26,876 nt of DNA, from NCBI RefSeq assembly GCF_021648855.1, contig NZ_JAKJHX010000074.1, positions 1-26,876 of the forward strand, written 5' to 3'. Below the pieces are notes generated by a model. That model had not been told where the DNA came from. It did no database searches and was given only the letters and a program-made list of their open reading frames with translations. Of the stretch, positions 1 to 7,672 are shown one piece after another (position 1 is the first letter of the stretch; each line of letters opens with the position of its first letter). The DNA is from Tychonema litorale BBK16. Lineage in GTDB: Bacteria; Cyanobacteriota; Cyanobacteriia; Cyanobacteriales; Microcoleaceae. Both the position numbers and the translations under genes were made by a program.

Positions 1-63
1 AACAACAGTCTCTGACTGGGTTTTACCTTAAGTTGACACCTATGGGCACTGCCGTACAGCTTA

Positions 64-2259
64 TCAAAAACCCACGTAATTTTGCCGCCACCAAGCACGC
101 ACTAACTTAATCTCCTCAAAGCTATAAGCTTCTTGCAAAAACTCATAAATTGCTTTCAATTTCTCATCTCCAAGTATCTCAATTGCTTGCACAATTGGCT
201 GCTGTCGTTCCGGTTCCACCAATAAATGGATATCGACTTTTTGCTCCATATCCATCAATTCTACTAAATGCCCAACAATTGTACTAGAACTCATTCCTCT
301 GATTTCTGCTATGCCTTCAACAGTCAAACCTTTTCGGTGCAATTCCCAGGTTTGTGTCTGTGTATAAGAAGGAAGATTAGAAACATTGGAACTTTTAAAT
401 ACCGCAGAAGGTGCTGCGCCAGTTGGTAAGCCTTTTTCTTTGCAAAAAGTGCGAATTGCCTCTAAGAAAACTTTACCGTACTTATCTCGCTTGTTGCTAC
501 CAACGCCGTAAACTTCTACGAATTCCGTGAGATTTTGCGGGCGTTTTTCTGCCATATCTCGCAAGCTTTTATCAGCAAAAATTACATACGGTGGCACAAA
601 TTGTTCATCAGCAATTTGTTTACGCAGCGTTCGCAATATGGCAAATAAACTTTCAACTTCTACGGCTAAAGAGCGATTTGTTGCTTGCACTTCCTGTTTC
701 GGTTTGATGGCAATTTCTACTGTGCGCTGACGCTTCATTATTTCCCAACTTTTCTCGTTTAGTTTCAAGATTGGGAAGCCGTCGGTTGTTTCGTCTAGCA
801 AGCCTTGATTTAAGAGTGAACGTACTAACATTTTCCAATCGTCTGCACTTCTATCTTTGCCAATGCCATAGGTGGAAAGTTTGTCATGTTGGTATTGCAA
901 AACTTTTTGATTTTTGGAACCGCGCAAAATGTCAATGATGTGATTCATGCCAAATTTTTCTTTGCATCTAGCTACGCCAGAGAGAAATTTCATGGCTTCA
1001 ACTGTCCAGTCTTCTACTGGTTTTTTGTTGCAACAGTTATCACAATTTCCGCAGTTTCCGGGGAATGAGTCGCCAAAATAACTTAACTGAATTGTCCGAC
1101 GACAATCGGTTGATTCTGCATAGTTAATGACTCGTCGTAATTGTTGGCGACCAATTCGTTGTTCTTGTGGGTCGGGCTTGAGTTCTAGCATATATTCGAT
1201 GGTTTTGACATCGCCAAATCCAAAGAATAATGTACAATGGGATGGTTCGTTGTCTCTGCCGGCTCGACCTGATTCTTGATAGTATCCTTCGAGATTTTTG
1301 GGTAAGTCGTAGTGTATTACAAACCGGACATCGGGTTTGTTGATTCCCATGCCGAAGGCAACTGTGGCTACCATTACTTGTACGTCGTCGCGAATGAAGC
1401 GGGTTTGGTTGGTTGTGCGATCGGCGTTGCTCATTCCAGCATGGTAAGGTAAAGCTTGGATGCCACTTTGTTGCAATTTTGAGGCGACTTCTTCGACTTT
1501 TTTGCGACTGAGACAATAGATGATTCCTGAACCGCCTTTTTTTTGAATTATTTTCAAAACTTCGGCAAAACTATGCTTGTTTTTGGCCCGGACTTCGTAG
1601 TATAAATTGGGGCGGTTGAAGCTGGCGACGTGGATGTAAGGATTTCGCAGGTTTAACTGCTGGATGATGTCTTGGCGGACGCGCTCGGTGGCGGTGGCGG
1701 TTAGTGCCATAATGGGGATGTCTGGGTAACGATCGCGCACTCGTTCCATTTGTCGGTATTCTGGACGAAAATCGTGTCCCCATTCGGAAACGCAGTGTGC
1801 TTCGTCGATCGCAAATGCCGAAATTCCCAACTTATCTGCTACTATATCTAGGAATGGCAAAAATCTCTCGCCCAGCAACCGTTCCGGCGCAACGTAGAGC
1901 AGTTTGATTTTACCTTCGAGAATTGCTGTTTCGCGCGATCGAGTTTCCAGGGAATTCAAAGTGCTGTTGAGAAAAGTCGCCCCAATCCCATTATCTACCA
2001 AAGCTTCCACCTGGTCTTGCATCAGAGCAATTAACGGCGAAACCACCACGCTCAAACCCGGTTTCAATAGTGCCGGCAATTGAAAACACAAAGACTTGCC
2101 ACCGCCAGTCGGCATCACAATCATCTGATCCCGTTTTTCGAGAGCAGCTTCGACAATTTCTCTCTGTCCCGGACGAAAAGAGTCATAGCCAAAAAAATGT
2201 TTCAGATGGTGTTCAAGGGAAGGTGGGACAGGAGATGTTGGCAGATTCGACCCTGACAT
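64..2259 (-). CDS. recQ: ATP-dependent DNA helicase RecQ
   Basis: 731-residue superfamily 2 DNA helicase acting in recombination and repair by unwinding DNA 3' to 5'. Visible in order: Walker A MPTGGGKS (residues 49-56), DEAH box (152-155) followed by the RecQ-typical CVSEWGHDFRPEY aromatic loop, helicase motif VI QESGRAGRD (about 330), the four-cysteine RecQ zinc site ending CGNCDNC (about 389-417), the RQC winged-helix region, an HRDC domain (about 535-610) and a C-terminal HTH-like segment (WELHRKGLTVEGIAEIRGMS) as in long bacterial RecQ proteins. Length fits the family. ATG at 2259 is the first Met of the frame and leaves a short, family-like N-terminus. It is divergent from the DUF427 gene with a 97 bp gap. 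Nothing looks broken. Confidence 0.97.
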   Translation of the reverse strand: MSGSNLPTSPVPPSLEHHLKHFFGYDSFRPGQREIVEAALEKRDQMIVMPTGGGKSLCFQLPALLKPGLSVVVSPLIALMQDQVEALVDNGIGATFLNSTLNSLETRSRETAILEGKIKLLYVAPERLLGERFLPFLDIVADKLGISAFAIDEAHCVSEWGHDFRPEYRQMERVRDRYPDIPIMALTATATERVRQDIIQQLNLRNPYIHVASFNRPNLYYEVRAKNKHSFAEVLKIIQKKGGSGIIYCLSRKKVEEVASKLQQSGIQALPYHAGMSNADRTTNQTRFIRDDVQVMVATVAFGMGINKPDVRFVIHYDLPKNLEGYYQESGRAGRDNEPSHCTLFFGFGDVKTIEYMLELKPDPQEQRIGRQQLRRVINYAESTDCRRTIQLSYFGDSFPGNCGNCDNCCNKKPVEDWTVEAMKFLSGVARCKEKFGMNHIIDILRGSKNQKVLQYQHDKLSTYGIGKDRSADDWKMLVRSLLNQGLLDETTDGFPILKLNEKSWEIMKRQRTVEIAIKPKQEVQATNRSLAVEVESLFAILRTLRKQIADEQFVPPYVIFADKSLRDMAEKRPQNLTEFVEVYGVGSNKRDKYGKVFLEAIRTFCKEKGLPTGAAPSAVFKSSNVSNLPSYTQTQTWELHRKGLTVEGIAEIRGMSSSTIVGHLVELMDMEQKVDIHLLVEPERQQPIVQAIEILGDEKLKAIYEFLQEAYSFEEIKLVRAWWRQNYVGF

Positions 2260-2356
2260 TTGCAGTAGTTGGTTTGTGACTTCTACACTATTCTATGCTT
2301 TTTGAGTACAAATACAGTTAGAATAATTAAAATTCTTAATTTAACCAGAGAAACCG

Positions 2357-2641
2357 ATGCCTAAAGCAATTTGGAATGGTGCCGTTTTGGCCGAAAGCGA
2401 CAACTGCGAAGTTGTAGATAACAACTATTATTTCCCTGCGGATGCCATCAAACGTGAGTTTTTTAAGGACAGCAGCACTCACACTACTTGTGGTTGGAAA
2501 GGTGTCGCTAGTTACTACAGCATTGAAGTCGCTGGAGAAGTCAATAAAGATGCCGCTTGGTATTATCCAACTCCGAAAGATGCTGCTAAAAATATAGGAG
2601 GCTACATCGCTTTTTGGAAAGGAGTTAAGGTGGAAGCTTAA
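2357..2641 (+). CDS. DUF427 domain protein
   Basis: 94-residue protein made of a single DUF427 domain. The pattern PKAIWNGAVLAESD near the N-terminus, YYFPADAI, then TTCGWKGVASYYS and a C-terminal AWYYPTPKDAAKNIGGYIAFW is the standard conserved skeleton of this family. The biochemical role of DUF427 proteins is not established; they are small cytosolic beta-rich proteins. A purine-rich AGAGAAA lies just before the ATG. It is a complete single-domain version. It is divergent from recQ and followed by hairpin repeats, so it is probably monocistronic. Confidence 0.9.
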   Translation: MPKAIWNGAVLAESDNCEVVDNNYYFPADAIKREFFKDSSTHTTCGWKGVASYYSIEVAGEVNKDAAWYYPTPKDAAKNIGGYIAFWKGVKVEA

Positions 2642-2649
2642 GCAAGCTC

Positions 2650-2711
2650 GGAAACGGCAATGCCGTTTCCCTACCCCAATTAATTGTAGGAACATGGCAT
2701 TGCCGTGTCCT
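2650..2711. repeat. Two palindromic ACGGCA/TGCCGT-type repeats
   Basis: GGAAACGGCA and TGCCGTTTCC (2650-2659 and 2661-2670) form a near-perfect hairpin eight bases after the DUF427 stop. A decayed relative follows at 2690-2711 (GGAACATGGCATTGCCGTGTCC with mismatches; arms about 10 bases each). The same family recurs at 14368-14427. The first copy could end transcription of the DUF427 gene, but no T-run follows, so it is listed as a dispersed repeat. Confidence 0.7.
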
Positions 2712-2760
2712 AATTATGGGTAATATTAATTCCGATTCCACCGCATTTTGTATAATATTA

Positions 2761-2781
2761 GAACAGGCAAAATGCCTGTTC
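2761..2781. repeat. Perfect hairpin, 9 bp stem
   Basis: GAACAGGCA (2761-2769), loop AAA, TGCCTGTTC (2773-2781). It lies between the convergent DUF427 gene and the YciO-type gene, 52 bases past the latter's stop on the minus strand. It may serve as a bidirectional terminator or be a dispersed palindromic repeat; there is no strong T-run. Confidence 0.6.
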
Positions 2782-2832
2782 CACAAAGAGTGAGTTTTCT
2801 TGTGGGGTGGGCATCCTGCCCGCCCGCCAAAA

Positions 2833-3498
2833 CTATTCCTGTTCCCAAGCGGCGGCGGCTTCCCATCCTAAACCACGACGAACAATAATTGGTTTGCTTT
2901 CGGTTAAATCGAGGATGGTAGAAACTTGATATCCCGGATCGGAACCGTCATCGACAATCACATCTACCAACTTTGATAAACAATCAAAAAGTTCAGCTTT
3001 GCCAATATTTTCGGTTTTTGCTGTGGCTATGGGGGCTCCATCTTCGTAATCAGCAGTGATATGAGCGGAAGTTGAAATGATCGGATTTCCCAAGGCTTCC
3101 AATAGTGTAAAACAAATTGGGCGATCGGGCACGCGAATTCCAGTGGTTTTGCGTTTCGGGTTCATCACCAACCGTGGCACTAACTTGGTAGCTGGTAACA
3201 AAAACGTATAAGGGCCCGGAATTAATCGCTTGATAATTCGGTAAGCTTCATTGCTGACGGCGGCATACTCGGCAATATTTGACAGAGAAGAGCACAGGAA
3301 CGTCAAGGGTTTATCATTGGATAGTTGCTTGATCTGCCTGACTCGTTCGATCGCAGATTTGGAATTTAAGTCGCAGCCGATCGCATAAACTGTATCTGTC
3401 GGATAAAGCATCACGGCCCCAGCTTTGAGAGCCTTTTTAATCTTCTCGATCCGGTCTTTTTGGGGTGTAAATGGATGCACTTCGTAAATAGTTGCCAT
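2833..3498 (-). CDS. Sua5/YciO/YrdC-type protein (YciO-like)
   Basis: 221 residues covering one YrdC-like domain. Sua5/YrdC enzymes make threonylcarbamoyl-AMP for tRNA t6A37. Seen: the nucleotide-site strand MLYPTDTVYAIGCDL (about 30-44), KQLSNDKPLTFLC, PGPYTFLLPATK, TTGIRVPD, and IISTSAH. The wording (AIERVRQIKQL, YRIIKRLIPGPYTF, ILDLTESKPIIVRRGLG) is closest to the YciO subgroup, whose t6A activity is not firmly shown, rather than to long Sua5 with its extra C-terminal domain, which is absent. Automated annotation will probably say L-threonylcarbamoyladenylate synthase. ATG at 3498 gives a family-like N-terminus. It is divergent from larC with about 70 bp between. Confidence 0.9.
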   Translation of the reverse strand: MATIYEVHPFTPQKDRIEKIKKALKAGAVMLYPTDTVYAIGCDLNSKSAIERVRQIKQLSNDKPLTFLCSSLSNIAEYAAVSNEAYRIIKRLIPGPYTFLLPATKLVPRLVMNPKRKTTGIRVPDRPICFTLLEALGNPIISTSAHITADYEDGAPIATAKTENIGKAELFDCLSKLVDVIVDDGSDPGYQVSTILDLTESKPIIVRRGLGWEAAAAWEQE

Positions 3499-3571
3499 GT
3501 TATGATATTACACTAAGTGGGCGATCGAAATATCGGCTGAAACAATCAACGATCAAAATTAATTGTTAATA

Positions 3572-4990
3572 ATGAATAAAATAGCTTATTTTGAATGCCC
3601 AACCGGCATTGCTGGTGATATGTGTCTTGGTGCCCTAGTCCATGCGGGTGTTCCTTTGGACTACCTAATTGAAAAACTGAATTTGCTAGGTATTTCGACC
3701 GAGTACCAATTGCGTACCGAATTAGTCCATCGTAATACTCAGCAAGCAACTAAATTTCATGTTGATTTAATTGCCGATTTGCCGAAAAAAGCTCAAAATT
3801 CGGCTGCTGACTCCACCCTCGATCCCTCGGAAACTGAATCCCCAACATTCGATCGCAGTCAACACCATCATCACACTCACGAACACTCTCACGGCGATGA
3901 AAACGATACGGAAACTGAGCGCACTTCCCATCGTCATTTACCACAAATTGAGCAGATTATTGTCTCTGCAAAATTGCCTCCACGAGTGGAAGCCTGGAGT
4001 TTGGGGGTATTTCGGAAATTGGCAGAGGCGGAGGGTGCTGTACACGGTATCTCCCCAGAGGAGGTGTACTTTCACGAGGTGGGTGCAACGGATGCACTGG
4101 TTGATATTATTGGTACTTGTTTGGGTTTGGATTGGTTGGATATTGATGAATTTTACTTTTCGGCAATGCCGACTGGTGGCGGTACGGTGAAGGCGGCCCA
4201 CGGCATATTAGCGGTGCCCACGCCGGCGGTGATGCGGTTGTGGGAAACGCACCAAGTGCCGGTTTATAGCAATGGGATCGATCGCGAATTGTGCACGCCT
4301 ACGGGAACTGCGATCGCCTGCACTCTGGCTGAGGGGTTTGGCCCACCGCCATCGATGCAAATTCACGCGATCGGATTGGGTGCCGGTTCTAGAATGCTGC
4401 CAATTCCTAATATTTTGCGCCTCTGGATTGGGGAGAAGTCAACCCCCCCCTACCCCCCCCAAGGGGAGAAAGTCAACCCCCCCCTGCCCCCCCCAAGGGG
4501 GGAAAGTCAGAAATCAACCCTCCCCGATTCCATCGAAACTATTGTGGTATTGGAAACGCAGATTGATGATTTGAGTCCGCAGGCGATCGGCTATGTTTTT
4601 GATGCTTTATTTATCTGCGGAGCTCTTGATGTTTTCACTCAACCAATTGTGATGAAAAAGTCGCGATTGGGGGTTTTGTTAACTGTGATTTGTCATCCCG
4701 AAACTCAAGCAGAGTGCGAAACAGTCATCTTTCGCGAGACTACTACTTTGGGAATTAGGCGATCGACTCAAGAGAGAACAATTTTACACCGAGAAATTGA
4801 GATAGTTAAAACAGAATATGGTCAAGTGCAAATAAAAGTTGCGAAGTCTGGAAAAACGATTGTTAATGTGCAGCCAGAATATGAAGATTGCGCGGAAATT
4901 GCTCGACTTAAAAATATTAGCTGGCGGGAAGTTCACCGCTTGGCGCTGCAAAGTTGGTACGATGGCAATTCATTGGACCAACCTTGCTAA
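3572..4990 (+). CDS. larC: Nickel insertion protein LarC (nickel-pincer cofactor biosynthesis)
   Basis: About 472 residues. LarC is the CTP-dependent enzyme that inserts nickel into the pyridinium bis-thiocarboxylate precursor to make the nickel-pincer cofactor of LarA-type racemases. Seen: FECPTGIAGDMCLGALVHAG at the N-terminus, a His-rich loop (HHHHTHEHSHGDE, about residues 95-108) likely to hold metal, VYFHEVGATDALVDIIGTC, MPTGGGTVKAAHGILAVPTPA, CTPTGTAI, then after a low-complexity linker the C-terminal domain beginning TIVVLETQIDDLSPQ. ATG at 3572 is preferred over an in-frame TTG at 3563. No larA, larB or larE is in the window, so the cofactor client must lie elsewhere. The linker holds a C-rich tandem repeat (next entry) not expected in LarC. 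Confidence 0.95.
   Translation: MNKIAYFECPTGIAGDMCLGALVHAGVPLDYLIEKLNLLGISTEYQLRTELVHRNTQQATKFHVDLIADLPKKAQNSAADSTLDPSETESPTFDRSQHHHHTHEHSHGDENDTETERTSHRHLPQIEQIIVSAKLPPRVEAWSLGVFRKLAEAEGAVHGISPEEVYFHEVGATDALVDIIGTCLGLDWLDIDEFYFSAMPTGGGTVKAAHGILAVPTPAVMRLWETHQVPVYSNGIDRELCTPTGTAIACTLAEGFGPPPSMQIHAIGLGAGSRMLPIPNILRLWIGEKSTPPYPPQGEKVNPPLPPPRGESQKSTLPDSIETIVVLETQIDDLSPQAIGYVFDALFICGALDVFTQPIVMKKSRLGVLLTVICHPETQAECETVIFRETTTLGIRRSTQERTILHREIEIVKTEYGQVQIKVAKSGKTIVNVQPEYEDCAEIARLKNISWREVHRLALQSWYDGNSLDQPC
4438..4508 (+). repeat. C-rich 34 bp tandem repeat inside larC
   Basis: Two direct 34 bp units (4438-4471 and 4472-4505), each with two runs of exactly eight C (4443-4450, 4453-4460, 4477-4484, 4487-4494) followed by AAGGGG(GG)AGAAA, then a third GTC. 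The insert is translated as two Pro-rich stretches (STPPYPPQGEK and VNPPLPPPRGES) in the linker between the two LarC halves. The reading frame is kept. C8 runs are prone to slippage. Confidence 0.9.
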
Positions 4991-4991
4991 A

Positions 4992-5140
4992 GTGCGATCG
5001 CACTCCGTACAATCATCGCAGTGTTGGGTATTTGGTGTGAACGGCGATCTAACTCCCCTGGACAAGCCTTACGAGAGCGCGATCGGACACGAGGCTTGAT
5101 TTGGTGAGTCAACAAGCTGAGTTGCACTCAAACATCTCAA
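4992..5140. repeat. HIP1-bounded module A plus a trailing block shared with 8188-8268
   Basis: Bases 4992-5047 are one copy of module A (CCGTACAATCATCGCAGTG, then GGTATTTGGTGTGAACGGCGATC). Bases about 5061-5140 (ACAAGCCTTACGAGAGCGCG onward) match about 8188-8268 closely, so this is a segmental duplication next to the module. No gene is supported here. Confidence 0.85.
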
Positions 5141-5162
5141 TTAATGGCAGTATAATTATAGT

Positions 5163-5375
5163 TGTATGTATATTCCTTTAAATCTTCCAGCGGCTCATCG
5201 AAATCATCAGACATAACTATCTGACCGGCCCAAGTACCATAACCATGAGGTTGTTCAAGTTGTTCGGGAGATGATTCAGTTTTGGCGTGTTTTTCAAGTA
5301 AATATTTTGCATAATGCAATATCTCTTGTTTGAGAGATTCTGGCATCTTGACGACAGTTTGAAAAATTTGTAGAA
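5163..5375 (-). pseudogene. Orphaned DUF2281 antitoxin copy, 5' end lost
   Basis: The minus strand encodes LQIFQTVVKMPESLKQEILH through DDFDEPLEDLKEY, essentially identical in protein and about 98% identical in DNA to the antitoxin at 10215-10436. Similarity starts at the LQIFQ codons (about 5373) and stops within a few bases of where the intact copy has its stop codon and the toxin start. The original start codons (MTID) are missing; upstream the frame runs into repeat sequence, and downstream it reads on into a Tyr/Asn-rich tail. There is no PIN gene after it. A longer open frame (5137-5562) exists but its N-terminus is module sequence. It is best read as a duplicated antitoxin fragment; expression as a fusion protein cannot be excluded. 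Confidence 0.75.
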
Positions 5376-5629
5376 CGAATGAGAGTTGGGGAAGAGGGAA
5401 AGATTTGGTCAGAAAAAGTGCTGAATATGTCGGGTTTATTGGCTGGGAATTAGATAAGGGCGATCGCCTTTTGTGCGTGATGGGCATCGGAAATAACAAA
5501 GGGCGATCGCTATGAATTTTGGTGGGGAGTATCGCATCGGCTGGTATTTGTAGAGCATTCATAAACTCGATCTTGCAGAACCATCACTATCGGACTACAC
5601 TTAACTTATAGACTTAGTTTTTTAAGAGC
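5376..5629. other. Spacer with HIP1 pieces, no gene supported
   Basis: It contains a broken run of module B-like pieces around 5456-5514 (GGGCGATCGC, ATCGGAAATAACAAAGGGCG) and AT-rich sequence upstream of the Phd-type gene (ACTTAACTTATAGACTTAG, 5597-5615) that may hold its promoter. A plus-strand stretch near 5379-5455 is open for 24 codons but is not recognisable. Confidence 0.5.
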
Positions 5630-5875
5630 ATGGAAACTGTAAATATCCATCAAGCTAAAACAAATCTCTCACTACTACTGTTGCGTGTAGAATTGGGAGA
5701 AGAAATCATTATTGCAAACGGAGACATCCCAATTGCGAAGTTGGTGCCGTTTCGTACTTCATCTAATCGACGAGCTAGTTTAGGGCAAGATCGAGGGATA
5801 TTTGTTTTGCCAGAGGACTTTAACGATCCTTTGCCAAAAGAGATTTTGACCGCATTTGAGGGGGATGAAAAGTGA
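5630..5875 (+). CDS. Phd/YefM-type antitoxin
   Basis: 81 residues. The N-terminus METVNIHQAKTNLSLLLLRV is the DNA-binding Phd/YefM fold signature (variable start, then H/E-AK-x-xLS-xLL), followed by GEEIIIANGDIPIAKLVPF, the usual second half of that domain, and an acidic tail (LPEDFNDPLPKEILTAFEGD) that typically wraps the toxin. The gene ends in GTGA, sharing four bases with the toxin start at 5872, so translation is coupled. Such antitoxins neutralise the toxin and autorepress the operon. The strand and neighbours support pairing with the following PIN protein. Confidence 0.92.
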   Translation: METVNIHQAKTNLSLLLLRVELGEEIIIANGDIPIAKLVPFRTSSNRRASLGQDRGIFVLPEDFNDPLPKEILTAFEGDEK

Positions 5876-6273
5876 AACTATTGCTGGATACGCAGTGCTT
5901 TTTGTGGTGGTTTGCCCAACCAGAGCGATTGAATGAGCAGGCGATCGCACAGATTGCCGATGAAACCAACGAATTGTGGTTTTCTGTTGCTAGTATCTGG
6001 GAAATGGGTATCAAAGTTGCGATCAGAAAGTTGCCACTGCCAGAACCGATAGATACCTACATTTCTAGCCGTATGATACAGTTAGATGTGCGATCGTTGG
6101 AAATTACAGCACCTCATGCCCTGCGAGCGGCTGCGTTACCATTACATCATCGAGATCCCTTCGATCGAATGCTAATTGCCCAGGCTCAGATCGAGGAGAT
6201 GACGCTGGTGAGTGCTGATTCAATGTTCAAGCAATACAGCAATATTACTATTCTTTGGGCAGCAAATTCGTGA
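5872..6273 (+). CDS. vapC: PIN-domain toxin of a Phd-VapC pair
   Basis: 133 residues, one PIN domain, a Mg-dependent RNase fold. Acidic residues in the expected places: D6 in LLLDTQCFLWW, E44 in SIWEMGIK, D95/D98 in HHRDPFDRMLIAQA and D116 in SADSMF. It belongs to the HHRDPFDR subgroup that usually pairs with Phd-type antitoxins, as here. The start is GTG at 5872, inside the antitoxin stop (GTGA). All active-site residues are present, so the toxin should be active. A two-copy module A array follows directly. Confidence 0.93.
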   Translation: MKLLLDTQCFLWWFAQPERLNEQAIAQIADETNELWFSVASIWEMGIKVAIRKLPLPEPIDTYISSRMIQLDVRSLEITAPHALRAAALPLHHRDPFDRMLIAQAQIEEMTLVSADSMFKQYSNITILWAANS

Positions 6274-6298
6274 GATTTTACTTCTTATTTATTCAGTC

Positions 6299-6401
6299 GA
6301 TCACAATCCGTACAATTATCCTACTGTTTGGTATTTGGTGTGAAGGGCGATCGCACTCCGTACAATCATCGCACTGTTTGGTATTTGGTGTGAAGGGCGA
6401 G
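6299..6401. repeat. Tandem pair of HIP1-bounded module A
   Basis: Two units head to tail, 6299-6351 and 6350-6401, each with CCGTACAATTATC or CCGTACAATCATCG, then TTTGGTATTTGGTGTGAAG and GGGCGA. The GCGATCGC between them is shared, which shows that the HIP1 site is the unit boundary. Confidence 0.9.
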
Positions 6402-6422
6402 ATCCTTTTCATTCAATAGCAC

Positions 6423-6514
6423 CTATGCGATCGGTTAAGATACTGGCAAAGGCGAACATCTTTGAGGTAAACTAGAATTGCTCAAAGTTTCTGGAGTCTG
6501 ATATGGAAACAATG
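6423..6514 (+). promoter_or_regulatory. Duplicated antitoxin leader, copy 1
   Basis: 92 bp ending in the first codons of the VapB-like gene (ATGGAAACAA). It matches 10489-10580, in front of a different antitoxin, at about 90%. It holds CTTTGAGGTAAACTAGAATTG (TAGAAT is a possible -10 element) and the ribosome binding site GGAG at 6493-6496, six bases before the ATG. It is likely promoter, operator and RBS together. The exact transcription start cannot be read from the sequence. Confidence 0.6.
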
Positions 6515-6775
6515 AAACTGCGATCGCATATTGGATGTGATGGCATATTGCTTCTCCAAATGCCCGCTGAGTTTAAAGATACTTCTGTGGAAGTGGTAGT
6601 AGTGGTGCAGCCTCTACCATCGGAGGAAGTTAAACCGAAGTATAACGCTTGGGGAAAATTGACTACTAAACAATCTATTCAAGCAGCAATTGCTAGAATG
6701 CTACAACTGCGACAAGAAATTGCCTTGGATAAAAGCTCAATCCGTTCCATGATTGAAGAAGGGCGCAGGTTTTAA
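6503..6775 (+). CDS. VapB-type antitoxin
   Basis: 90 residues. The beta-strand-rich N-terminus (METMKLRSHIGCDGILLLQMPAEF, then VEVVVVVQPL) resembles AbrB/VapB-like cyanobacterial antitoxins that pair with PIN toxins, and the basic/acidic helical tail (AIARMLQLRQEIALDKSSIRSMIEEGRRF) is a typical toxin-binding end. GGAG sits six bases before ATG 6503. The stop TAA overlaps the toxin ATG by one base (TAATG). The family is inferred mainly from context and layout, since N-terminal similarity is modest. Confidence 0.85.
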   Translation: METMKLRSHIGCDGILLLQMPAEFKDTSVEVVVVVQPLPSEEVKPKYNAWGKLTTKQSIQAAIARMLQLRQEIALDKSSIRSMIEEGRRF

Positions 6776-7215
6776 TGCAGTTTGTATTGGATTGTTCTGT
6801 AGCCATTAGTTGGTGCTTAGTCGATGAAGATAATGATTATGCCAATGCTATACTCGCGATGATGCCGGATTGCGAAGCATTTGTACCGGGAATTTGGTCG
6901 CTAGAAGTTGCTAATACTCTCTTAGTTGCCGAGCGACGCAACCGCATGACGACTGAGCAATCTGAGATGGCTATTACTTTGTTACAATCGCTGTTAATTC
7001 AGGTTGATGAAGCTACGGATAATAATGCACTATCGTCAACTATAGGCTTAGGAAGACAAGAAGGTTTAGCGGCTTATGATGCGGCTTATTTAGAGTTAGC
7101 ATTGCGATTGGAATTGCCGATCGCCACACTCGATAATCGCTTGGGCCAAGCGGCAACTCGCTGTGGTGTGGAATTGGTAGTTGGTGGTGGAGAAATGCCA
7201 GAGACGGGGCGATGA
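6775..7215 (+). CDS. vapC: PIN-domain toxin of a VapBC pair
   Basis: 146 residues, PIN-fold RNase. D6 in FVLDCSVAISW, E44 in WSLEVANTLL, D102 in LAAYDAAYLELALR and D120 in IATLDNRL give the usual acidic set, so it looks catalytically intact. It is from another PIN subgroup than the gene at 5872 (AAYDAAYLELA rather than HHRDPFDR), so this is not a recent copy. It is translationally coupled to the antitoxin by TAATG. HIP1 modules start within a few bases of its stop. Confidence 0.94.
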   Translation: MQFVLDCSVAISWCLVDEDNDYANAILAMMPDCEAFVPGIWSLEVANTLLVAERRNRMTTEQSEMAITLLQSLLIQVDEATDNNALSSTIGLGRQEGLAAYDAAYLELALRLELPIATLDNRLGQAATRCGVELVVGGGEMPETGR

Positions 7216-7221
7216 TTATTA

Positions 7222-7330
7222 TGCGATCGCTCATCATAAACAAGAAAGGGCGATCGCTCTTTCATTTTAGGCGATCGCACTCCGTACAACTATCGCAGTG
7301 TTTGATATTTGGTGTGAAGGGCGATCGGTC
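7222..7330. repeat. HIP1-bounded modules B and A
   Basis: A rearranged module B (ATCATAAACAAGAAAGGGCG, then CTCTTTCATTTTAGGCGATC, about 7222-7270) runs into module A (7270-7326: CCGTACAACTATCGCAGTG, then TTTGATATTTGGTGTGAAG). It sits between convergent TA operons. Confidence 0.85.
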
Positions 7331-7351
7331 TTTATTGACTATTTGATGCGA

Positions 7352-7672
7352 TTATTCTGGCGGGTTAGTACCTAGAGGAGCTTGACGGCGGTGACGAATG
7401 TGTAATATCGCGACGGTATCCTCCTCCACCACAAACAGAATCCGATGGGTTTTTCCTTTACCAACCCACAGTTGTCGAATTTCCCTACCAATGATGGCAG
7501 CTTCAGGTGCGACTGAGCAACGGTAAGGAAACTCTTGTAGGGATGCGATCGCGTCTTGGATATCGTAGTACCATTGATTTGCAGCATCAGCACTCAAATA
7601 ATCGCACATCCAACGGTAGGAAGTTTCAATTTCTTGAAAGGCGGGTGGTTGAATTAGGATTTGATAACTCAT
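7352..7672 (-). CDS. RelE/ParE-family toxin
   Basis: 106 residues. The pattern YQILIQPPAFQEIETSYRWM at the N-terminus, NQWYYDIQDAIASLQEFPYRCSVAPE, then IRQLWVGKGKTHRILFVVEEDTVAILHIRHRRQ is the RelE/ParE superfamily layout with its basic C-terminal strands (HRILF, HIRHRR). Such proteins either cut mRNA on the ribosome or poison gyrase; the sequence does not tell which. The ATG overlaps the stop of the antitoxin gene at 7669 by four bases (ATGA). It is complete. Confidence 0.92.
   Translation of the reverse strand: MSYQILIQPPAFQEIETSYRWMCDYLSADAANQWYYDIQDAIASLQEFPYRCSVAPEAAIIGREIRQLWVGKGKTHRILFVVEEDTVAILHIRHRRQAPLGTNPPE

Noticed and set aside
3771..4190. Plus-strand frame of 139 codons within larC
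   Set aside because: It overlaps conserved LarC motifs in another frame and has no family features.
5137..5562. A 141-codon minus-strand frame as a full gene
   Set aside because: Its first half is HIP1 module and spacer sequence; only 5163-5375 has real similarity, to the antitoxin at 10215.
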